From positions 1,304,001 through 1,364,000 of the forward strand of contig NC_088321.1 of assembly GCF_910592395.1 (NCBI RefSeq): a stretch of DNA of 60,000 nt, given 5' to 3'. This document shows positions 51,336 through 60,000 of this stretch, one piece after another (within the stretch, counting starts at the first letter, position 1; each line of letters starts with the position of its first letter). Made by a program: the position numbers and the translations under genes. Under the pieces are notes generated by a model. That model made no database searches and had not been told where the DNA came from. It saw nothing but the letters and a program-made list of their open reading frames with translations. The stretch is from Lineus longissimus (Eukaryota; Nemertea; Pilidiophora; Heteronemertea; Lineidae).

Positions 51336-52475
51336 GTTTTCGTATCTGAGTGTTTCCGCTCATTGTTTGCGGGAAAGACTTGACACGTCTTTCTGGTTTC
51401 CGCAATTGAAAAATCATGGTCTCTCTTGCACGACCTCTTTATGCCACCTTGGCAGCTTTTTAGGCCTATCGACCCCCAAGAAAGATGCTTCGGTTTCGTG
51501 GGGGTCAAGATTTGCCCTGTTGACCCTCTGACAAGACAGTAGCACGATACGAATTTAGGCTAAGATTTTATGTGCGTGCGAGGTTTGTTAAGGGTAGCTC
51601 GTGTCAAATTTCACCATATAATGTTTTAGCTGTTTTTGACAAATGACTCCGTCACTTTTTCATAAATCGGTAAGGTTTTCGAATCGAAATGCACATTTTC
51701 TAGAAATTGATGGTTTAATCCAGCCCGGACGGCTCGCTTCGATGCCGTTTTCGTTGATGACGTCACAACATGAACATTTTCGCGGTCGCGGTGGTTTACA
51801 TTCAGCGATTTTATAATAAATCGTATCAAAAATGGAAAATTTGAGCTTTACATTTGTGATCAACAATTAAAAACCGACGTATTTCCGCAAAGTTGTAAAT
51901 CACATCATAGTATCCCTTTAAATATAAGTCAGTCGAGCGCGTATCTGAAAACTCTGCAAAGAAATTATTGGACATACCGTACGTTTTGAAAGATCGCAAG
52001 GGGATTGGTTTCAACAGCGATGCGTTTTTTGATTATGTCAGCCGCACCCGACCAAAGTTTTCGTCAGTTTAATTTCGGAAATCTCACAAATCAGGATCGT
52101 GATGCCAACAAAGGACATTGAATTTGAAGCTTGTATCGCTCATGACCATGATTTCGAATTCAATCAGTTAACCTGAATTTCCCAATCAAATTAACCGAAA
52201 TTGCTATGAGACAATCCTTGTCAAAATATTTTGATAAGTAAAACAAACCGAAACCTACTCGGTATCTGCCATGCAATTTTTGATACCAAGCGCATTTATG
52301 CTAATTTAAATGATGGACCTGCCTATGGAATTCACTGCCAGTTTTTTGCTCTTGAGATAATGTCCCATATTTCTTCAATTAAAACAATGCTAAGGCTTTT
52401 TTACGGGTAAGACAGTGAAATTGTCAAGTCGCTCCAAAAACTGTGTCGGTTTAATCAGAGCTCAAAAGGAGCGAC

Positions 52476-52635
52476 ACAACTATAATAATAATATAATAAT
52501 AATATAATAATAATATAATAATAATATAATAATAATATAATAATAATATAATAATAATATAATAATAATATAATAATAATATAATAATAATATAATAATA
52601 ATATAATAATAATAATAATATAATAATAATATTTA
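52476..52635. repeat. AATAATAT microsatellite
   Basis: About 160 bp of (ATAATAAT)n, directly followed by AT-rich sequence and a short duplication of CGCAAAGAGACAGGGAGA (about 52835-52885). Confidence 0.92.
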
Positions 52636-53516
52636 TTAAATTAGAGTGCTACAATAACGAATAAAATCATTTCCTAAGCACTCTACAAAAAGTAAATTTT
52701 AGTAGATTTTAGTACATTATAAAAGACAATTTTTAAAATTTTTGATAAAAAAGTTGACTAGACATTACTAAAACATTTTATAAAAAGCTGAGTTTTAAGG
52801 CGTTTTTTGAATGCATTGGTGTCCGCAAGCTCGCGCAAAGAGACAGGGAGAAAGTTCCACGCAAAGAGACAGGGAGAGAGTTCCAACTAATCAAGATGAA
52901 TCTAAAAATTCGAAATATTCAATAATGTCGGGCACACACAGCGGCCACGTGAAGCATGGGGGGGGGGGGGTCGTGGAGGATAGGAGCGTATTGGAGGATA
53001 GGCTGGTGGTCAGTTTGGTGCTTAACCAAAAGAGCGGTTCAGGTTGTGATCAGAGATTCTAAAATACCTTGGTACCGTAAAGTCAACTTTTAAATGGAAA
53101 ATGCATAAGCCTCGTTCTGAGAGTGGAGTGTTTTGGACACGCAACCAAGATGCTCTACCAAAGTTCCCTCGGGTTGCACTAAAATGTGGAACCATGCACA
53201 CAGCTCACTTCAGAAGTTTGAGGCTCTCAAAACACTGCTTCAAACACAAATCAGCCAAGGAAGCATCAACCACCCTAAGTTTTTTAATGAGCACTACACA
53301 TATTTGCTGAGAAAAACGCTCCAAATAGCCCATTTGCGCGGATTTTAGCGTCACTTGAGCGAGCCGATCCGGACTTCCTATACGCGCTGCCGTAACATAA
53401 TGTAAACAACGGCGCTACCGGCGCTCCGGGCAGGCGATGGATGGAATTTGCCAAATTCGCACATATTCAAGTTATTTCGTGGCCTATCTTTTTAAGTTTG
53501 AGGTATTTTAGAATAG

Positions 53517-53695
53517 AAATTGAACCCTCGGCTTCGGACCTTGGTTGAGTTACCAAGACACTCGAGGGTGGAGCTAAAATTTCGTCCAAACCCTCGCCTG
53601 TCGGCTCGGGTTTGGACTGTATTTTAGCTCCACCCTCGAGTGTCTTGGTAACTCAACCAAGGTCCTCCGCCTCGAGTTCAATTCCTTAAACGAAA
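53517..53695. mobile_element. Foldback element with long arms
   Basis: The arm GAATTGAACCCTCGGCTTCG...CACTCGAGGGTGGAGCTAAA is complemented by TTTAGCTCCACCCTCGAGTG...TTCAATTC. Single-arm relatives sit at 2880-2944 and 10424-10489. Confidence 0.75.
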
Positions 53696-54170
53696 ACGAG
53701 GTCAAAACGAGGCCGCCATGGCATTTCTCTGGATGACGTCATCTGGTCATTTCGTAAACTTGGATGAAACTACGATATCACCGCAACCGCTGGTGACACC
53801 AAAGTACGCCATTCTGAAAATGTCTGCCCACATTGGGATATTCTCATTTATGGCTTGCTTGGCAGTTTTATTGGCTGTCCCTGCTTGAAGGGTTTGGCCG
53901 GAATGGTGTCCGGGAAGCGGGAAGAATTTAATAAGGATGAAAGCCTTTGTTTGCTCGTGTCTGGGTTGGGCGTGGAAAATGTATGGCTTCGCGCGCGGCG
54001 GTGACGTTGGCACCCGACGCCCACTTAGCCCGTCCTCTCACAAATGTATATGAATGCCCTCATCCCATCCTTAATGAAACAGGGATAATGGCAAAACTGC
54101 TTGGTGTCATATGTCGCAGAAGATACGTGGAAATAGCACTACATGTACTTTATTTTACCCTCAACCAGTT

Positions 54171-54500
54171 AAAGGAATTCCGGCCTAGCCCAAGACACGG
54201 TCTATTATCTTTAAACAAAGCCCGCTCGCACCTCGACCTAAATGACTTCAGGTCTAGCCCAAGACACGGTCTATTATCTTTAAACAAAGTCCGCTCGCAC
54301 CTCGACCTAAATGACTTCAGGTCTAGCCCAATACACGGTCTATTATCTTTAAACAAAGCCCGCTCGCACCTCGGCCTGAATGACTTCAGGCCTAGCCCAA
54401 TACACGGTCTATTATCTTTAAACAAAGCCCGCTCGCACCTCGACCTAAACGACTTCAGGTCTAGCCCAATACACAGTCTATTATCTTTAAACAAAGCCCC
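54171..54500. repeat. 69-bp minisatellite, about 5 copies, grown from a dispersed repeat
   Basis: The unit contains CACGGTCTATTATCTTTAAA and GCCCGCTCGCACCTCGACCT. The same sequence occurs singly at about 5950-6060, 38930-39085, 40928-41075 and, inverted, 44090-44200. Both strands stay open across it because 69 is a multiple of 3. Confidence 0.85.
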
Positions 54501-55384
54501 CGCTCGCCTAGGCCTAAATTCCCATTGTTCTACTGTCTTATCAAAGGGTCATCAGGGAAAGCATTGACAACATTGACCCCGCGAAAGAGCTTTCATGGGG
54601 GCCGATGAACGTAAAACGACCAGGGCAAGTAAACGGACTTAGCGAATGCAGTACCCTTCAAACTCACATAATCGCAGTTGGCCGCCGACAGAGATTTACC
54701 ACTGCGGGTCTAGTCTTACGACAACCCCATATACATTTCACCAAATGAACAATACATGGTCGGTGGTTACCATGGTTATCGGTCTAACTGGTGATATTAA
54801 CGAAAGTGATGGAGGGGCTATGTAGAAATTGACGTGGCATGCTGATGAGGTTGTCAAGTCGCCAACTCTGGTATCTCTCATAGCTAAGACGCGAAATGAC
54901 AGGCCATGGTTACCAATGTGTGGTATGAAAGCTTGACGCTTAACGACCGAAGTCTTTCGCAGAAAATATTGAATTTATCATTCCTGGGATCCTGAGAATT
55001 TCCAAATGCGTGAGTAAGTTTAATTAGAACCGATGTTATTCGAAAAAAGCCGTTCTGTGGTTGTTGAGGTCAATTTTTGAAAACAAATGCTAAAATACGC
55101 ATGACATAATTTCAACGTTGCCTTTGACAGATATACGAATACTCTAAATGCATGTTCCAAGTTTCAGCAAATTCGCATGCACAATAACTGCACTACAGCA
55201 TTGTGTATATTTGCATTTCTATTTGCCTGACCCACGATGAAATGCGAACGGCGTCTCCCTTTAAATATGTTAAAGGGGCAATAACAGATACGTGTATATA
55301 TTGTCGTCAAGCCATTTAATAATTGATATCTTGCGTCATAATCAGGTTAAAAATATTTTTCACAAGGCTTTAAAGATATATTAT

Positions 55385-55714
55385 TTATAGAATTGAGCCG
55401 GACGATTTTTCCCGGGGAACATTTTCTACTGTTACACCTGGACCAACAGCACGCCAAGAACCTGTAATACAATCCATGATATTATATTTATCTTCTCCCT
55501 TTTCATCCGGGCACTTCACCCAAAACAAATAACAACTTGTCATGGTAACCAATACGAGAAGTGAGAACCTCTTCACTCGAGGAGGTAGAAAAGTGCTCCA
55601 CATGATTGCCTCGTGGCACGCCCGTGCTTGACAATGGGGAACCCCGCAGTCAACCTGCCCAATAAAACTAGTGCATGAGTAAATAAACCTCGTCCACTTG
55701 ACGAACGACTTCAA
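55385..55714 (-). CDS. Hypothetical minus-strand type II membrane protein fragment
   Basis: The 109-codon frame contains an internal ATG followed by a short basic tail (MWSTFLPPRVKR), a hydrophobic segment (FSLLVLVTMTSCYLFWV) and a lumenal-looking stretch with Cys residues and a Trp. This layout is typical of the first exon of Golgi enzymes such as glycosyl- or sulfotransferases, but no catalytic motif is present and no following exon was found at lower coordinates. It ends with TAA. It is a candidate only. Confidence 0.3.
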   Translation of the reverse strand: MKSFVKWTRFIYSCTSFIGQVDCGVPHCQARACHEAIMWSTFLPPRVKRFSLLVLVTMTSCYLFWVKCPDEKGEDKYNIMDCITGSWRAVGPGVTVENVPREKSSGSIL

Positions 55715-57340
55715 TATTCACACACACAAACGTGTACGCATCATCTGCAGCATAGCGTGCACCGAGTTGAGTTCAGGGTTCGATGCTACAGCGCGTGCGC
55801 TCGTTCTGAAAGTATCAAAAACCCCGCAGAAAACCTGTCCAATAAGATAAAGTGCGTGTTTACATTCTGGGAGTGATCCATGAGATCTGCATTCGAGAGC
55901 TGATCAAGTATTTGGCTAGGTCAAGACTTTGGATTCCCTTTAAGGTGTTTGAAGTTGAACAATCAACGGACTTTAGCCGCAGTGACGTCATTCTCCGAAC
56001 TTTTTTCCAAATTGTTTTTTTTTCGGATACTGTAGAGGTATTTTTCGCCGGCATTTATGGTATACCGAACCGAGCTTGACGGCAGGCTACATCCTGACCG
56101 AAAATGCGTTGGGTGATGGAGGAATAACGCATCGAAATAGATATGGCGTTGACGGTCATCCATATTTGAAGGACCAACCAAATTACTGAACGTAATTAAC
56201 TGCGGTGCTATGATCTGCGGGACAACAATGGCCGCCAAAGGCAGACGACCTCTCTTCGGAATGGAGGACACTTGAACAGAATCTGATGATTAAATTAATC
56301 TGGTTTTGGCAAGAAATAGCCGCGTGTTGGACAAATGTGACGATTTTCTTCCGTGATTCAATTATTTTTCAGAAATCACGGGGTTTTATTAGCTTCGTTT
56401 TCGAAAGTCGTGACTTCGTTTTGGAAGTTAATGGCCGCGAATGTCGTGCAAAGGTCATGTCTGACATGCGCATGGAAAGTGGGCATTTCCGTTTTTAATC
56501 TAGATAACTTTCGGGGCGCTTCATCATGCAAATTGCCTGGTAGCAAACTATCAGGCCCTGACAAGTCAAAGGAAAGATATAGTGAGATGAATTTTCCCAA
56601 TTAATTCAATCATGTTGAAGAAATCACGGATGCTAGGCCTATATGTACATCCGTGTAGAAATGCGTTGACATGAGTGAAAATCACATTTCGTCTCTGGCG
56701 CCAATAAATTCTCATGGCAGTGAAAATAATAAAACTCGTTTTGCCCTTCTGGCTGAAAACTTCAATTTATTGAAGAAACACTGTGCGTGAACCAATAATA
56801 GCCTAAATGAATGACAGAATCAGATAGCGAGGCCATCCTTTGAAGGCCTACCGGGCTCCTTTAAAATTTGAAATTTGTAAATGAATTTGAAGATGTCCAA
56901 TTGCGTAAATATGTACGGATTATAACTTCTACATTTTCATTGTGCAGACATATATACAAACACTAAACATACCAAGTTTCAGCAAATTTGCATGCATAAT
57001 AACTTCACTACGGCATTGTGTATAACTGCAATTTTATTTCCTTGACAGCAGTAATTACGAACGGCGTACCCCTTTAAATATGATTCGTATATCTAATGAC
57101 TTTTGGGACGCACTTTAGGACAGTTGACAAAGTGGCCATGTCATGTATCATTAGATTATGGCAATAAAAGCATAAATTATTGAGATAATTAGTATACCGA
57201 CCTATCCTTTGTTCTATTGACTTTTGTCTACGCATAACTAATTAGTCACGTGACATAATGGAATAATTGGTGACGCTGATGAAAGTGTAAACAATGCATT
57301 TTCCTTTAGAATCCCTAAATGCCCGTCGCACCCTTTCGAC

Positions 57341-57515
57341 TACCGGTGTGACGGGGATAGTAGTCCTAGGGCTGATAGTCCGTGTAACAATAGCCCGCAT
57401 TGCTAAATGTTTTGGTTAGGGTTAGCGGTACAATAGATCATGCTGCTTAATTGGTCAAATACAATGCTACCGGACTATGACTCCAGGGGGACTATATCCG
57501 CTGTCACACCGGTAG
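57341..57515. mobile_element. MITE family M copy 1 (TIR TACCGGTGTGAC)
   Basis: It starts TACCGGTGTGACGG and ends CTGTCACACCGGTA. Its body contains GTTAGGGTTAGCGG. A diverged inverted copy lies at 36230-36407. The ends resemble family B ends but the bodies differ. Confidence 0.7.
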
Positions 57516-58189
57516 TATGAGTCTACAACGTGTTGTCTTCACCAGTCATAAACTGTGCTCCAAAATGAAATAGTTTTTACAAGCTATTTTTCATGACAAG
57601 CAATCACTACATATGCCCCTCATTTCAAAGGAACTACTTTGTAGAGAATGATGTCCCTACGCGTAATGCGACGCCATGTTTTTCGTCACATCTCAAATAA
57701 TGATTTTGGCTGGTGTTGCGATGCGGTATTTGACATGGCTTGCGAACTTCAGGTAGGCCCACAATCATATTCCGTCGGTGAAATGTCTATTGCAGTTTGA
57801 CAACTTTTCAAAATGATCCAGTTTCGAGAAGTTCCGGTCGTACTGGAAGCTCTTTTTGCATAAAAAACAGGATATATCAGGCCCAGGTTTTCCCTTTAAT
57901 CGTCGATTCTCGTCACACGTGACTTGAACTTTACGAATGCGATGCCCATCTGTCTCCCCATTTTACTCGAATTTAATCGCATCATCCGCCCAACCGCACT
58001 TAAGCCAACATTACTCAAATTGCATATTTATCATATGAGGGAATTAACGTGCAGGACCGGCGGAGGCAAATTGGTCGAAATTGAATTACGAGGAGCGGCT
58101 TGAGCCCATTACGTCGTATTACTACTCTGTGTGGAGGACCTTTCTACTATTGGCTTCAATGCTAAGTGCGTTCTGCAACATTTTCGCTT

Positions 58190-58467
58190 TGAAGTACATT
58201 GGAACCTCCCTAAGCGGACACCTCTCTATAAGGGACACCCTCTCTATAAGGGACACCCTCTCTATAAGGGACACACTCTCTATAAGGGACACACTCTCTA
58301 TAAGGGACACCCTCTCTATAAGGGACACACTCTCTATTTAGGACACTAGTTTTGGTACCAAATTGGTTGTTTCCATTCAATTTGACCTCTCTACTCAGGA
58401 CACCTCTCTATTAAGGACAGCACTTGTAAGTCCCGAGGTGTCCTCAATAGAGAGGTTCTACTCTGTA
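58190..58467. mobile_element. Inverted-repeat family C copy with an internal 18-bp tandem array
   Basis: The ends TACATTGGAACCTCC and GAGAGGTTCTACTCTGTA flank seven near-identical head-to-tail copies of CTCTCTATAAGGGACACC (about 58222-58340). The array keeps frames open on both strands (repeating SIRDTL or SLIERV), which are not genes. Confidence 0.8.
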
Positions 58468-59269
58468 CACAGCATACTAAGATATCGAGTAATTTGGTGA
58501 TTTTCATTATGAGGTAGGAGGAAACCGCTCTAGAGGAACCTGCGATGCTACCCAGCGAAGGCGTGCCCTGATCGGCATTCGAACCCACGACATCATGTTT
58601 ATAAAAAGAGTTCACCGGGCCCATTAACAAGACTAGGCGGTGGGTTCGAACCCGCCTACCCCTCCGAGTCCTCTGTAACCGCCTTTGTCATGAATTGGCA
58701 AAGACGTTTTGTCTTGTTTTGGAGATTGATATAGGGCCTCTGCCTACCTAGACACACGAACCAACTGTACACCACACTGCTATCAGTAGAGGGCTTGCCG
58801 AGTGTATCTATAAGCCAGTCAATTGGTAAACCAGAAAAAACAAAAATCGAAAAGAAAAAAGCACTTCATTTCTGAATCAAATCCTATTTCATGATATGTA
58901 TCAACCAGCCCCATATACCACAGGTTTCTAGTAGGACACTTTTTCCAGGAGGACGATCACACGTTTTCTACTGTACGCCAACATGCATGGCATGATGAGA
59001 ATATTTCCGAACTGATTTTAGTTCGTGACTGGCCTAAATTCTCAGCTGGTTTTCGAGATAAGTAGGGGGATGTACACCTAGGCCTACATACCATGGTAAT
59101 GCAACCTGTAGATGTGTGTGTACAACCTGCCTAGGACTGGCTGTACTCTATTCACTGAGCGTTATCGCTGGTGGTGTAGCGAACTTCACGCATCCTAAAC
59201 TCGAGCTGACCTTATGGACGAAGTGTTGGATGATTTTCACGGGATTTTCTCGGGGGGATAGCCATCAGG

Positions 59270-59382
59270 CTGTACGTTGATATTGTCCCCGAGCCGATTC
59301 GTGACTGATGCTACAAGAGCTATCTACAGCTACTCTGGCAACACCCAAGCTACGGACGTCTGTGCTCCACCCCCATCCCGCG
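59270..59382 (+). CDS. Possible exon with a strong donor near the window edge
   Basis: A strong donor CG|GTAAGT follows 59382. Upstream, one frame reads SRFVTDATRAIYSYSGNTQA then TDVCAPPPSR without a stop; another begins at the ATG at 59308. The next exon would lie beyond the window or was not recognised. Very tentative. Confidence 0.2.
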
Positions 59383-60000
59383 GTAAGTTATTGAATTCAC
59401 TGCTCTCATTCAACCATAGTTTGTGTAACAGTTTTTGATGTCCTAGTTTAGAGTGTCCCGGGGACTTAGGAGTCTGCTTTGAGCTTTAAGTTGTATTGAA
59501 GGTCACGGGTCTTTTTGGAACCATACCTTAACCCGTCACCATGCTAAAGGAAAGGACATTTTTATCCAGGAAGAGAGGCATAGCTACACCAGTCTTAGTG
59601 CCATTGCAATTGCGGGTTCGACCAGTATCGTTGGATTCAAAATATCATGTATTTGCGAACACGTCAATGGGGGTAGTACATGCATGTGCTTAAATCGTGT
59701 AATACGGGAAAGTAATCTGTTGGTATCCAGAGTCCCGGGTATCGAACTCGGTTCAGTAAAGTCTTGTAAATGTTCATAGACTGCAGGCCTATACATGCAT
59801 GGTCAGTGCAAATGAATGCATCAACTACTTGTTTTGCAGGTAGCCGCATACCTCTGGTTTCATTTGCTGGCATTTAAAGCTGAAGCAGGCTAAGTTTAGC
59901 GGCTGTAGTATCAAGCTAACATTGCTATCAGTGCTAGCCTAGCATGTAATGTGGTTATGTCTGTTTAACCCTCTATATACCTTGAGGCCAGATGTTGCAT

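Larger units (their letters stand above)
54501..58189. other. Intergenic, with one minus-strand coding candidate
   Basis: Besides the candidate at 55385-55714, there is a pair of diverged repeats (about 55070-55275 and 56876-57075, sharing CAAGTTTCAGCAAATT), a local duplication of CCCGCAG(A/T)(A/C)AACCTG(C/T)CCAATAA near 55640-55840, the family M element and a dispersed repeat at 57690-57900. Confidence 0.4.

Noticed and set aside
50852-51349. 165-codon open frame, the second longest in the 34-60 kb part
   Set aside because: It spans a direct duplication (51086-51160 / 51263-51335), the opposite strand is also open, and the translation has no domain or signal.
53822-53887. Micro-ORF with a perfect-looking signal peptide (MSAHIGIFSFMACLAVLLAV)
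   Set aside because: It ends in TGA after 22 codons, with no donor site before the stop.
53947-54567. 206-codon frame, the longest in the window
   Set aside because: It is caused by the 69-bp tandem array; the opposite strand is open too.

Overview
This is animal nuclear DNA, most likely from a marine invertebrate; the species cannot be determined from the window. The signs are a gene split into about 20 coding exons with GT-AG introns, tRNA-derived SINEs, 5'-truncated non-LTR retrotransposon ends, many short inverted-repeat (MITE-type) elements, minisatellites and microsatellites. Bacterial-style operons and ribosome-binding sites are absent. Most open frames in the window are chance frames or run through repeats.

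Layout. 1-11.9 kb: gene-poor and repeat-rich. 11.93-33.2 kb (+): one complete M1-family (aminopeptidase N-like) type II membrane zinc metallopeptidase gene. It has a consensus CRE and a TATA box just upstream, a signal-anchor exon, the GAMEN exon, the HELAH-(18)-E zinc exon, the catalytic-Tyr exon and the C-terminal helical (ERAP1_C-like) domain. All splice phases join into one frame of 1015 residues, or 996 if the second in-frame ATG is used. 33.2-36.7 kb: 3' flank and repeats. 36.75-38.04 kb (+): a compact two-exon gene for a 79-residue secreted Cys-containing peptide with FN1/VWC-like spacing, followed by an AATAAA. 38-60 kb: mostly repeats, with a few weak coding candidates: a minus-strand type II membrane-like frame near 55.4-55.7 kb, a minus-strand frame at 38.2-38.5 kb, and a possible exon near 59.3 kb.

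The most interesting observation is inside the aminopeptidase gene. At two places a coding exon is present in several tandem, non-identical, phase-compatible versions, the layout expected of mutually exclusive alternative exons. Exon 3 has two versions of exactly 156 nt each. They carry the conserved FPCFDEPA segment but differ at the two positions that in M1 enzymes contact the substrate N-terminus and P1 residue (Q-x-Q in one, F-x-A in the other). Exon 19 has four versions (76, 79, 82 and 82 nt) encoding alternative forms of a C-terminal-domain helix segment. Together they could give eight in-frame isoforms of one ectopeptidase. This is read from sequence only; no transcript evidence was available.

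The rest is a dense record of small transposable elements. At least eight inverted-repeat families recur two or more times. One copy lies 18 bp from the exon 1 donor, and a foldback element lies about 190 bp upstream of the CRE/TATA promoter.
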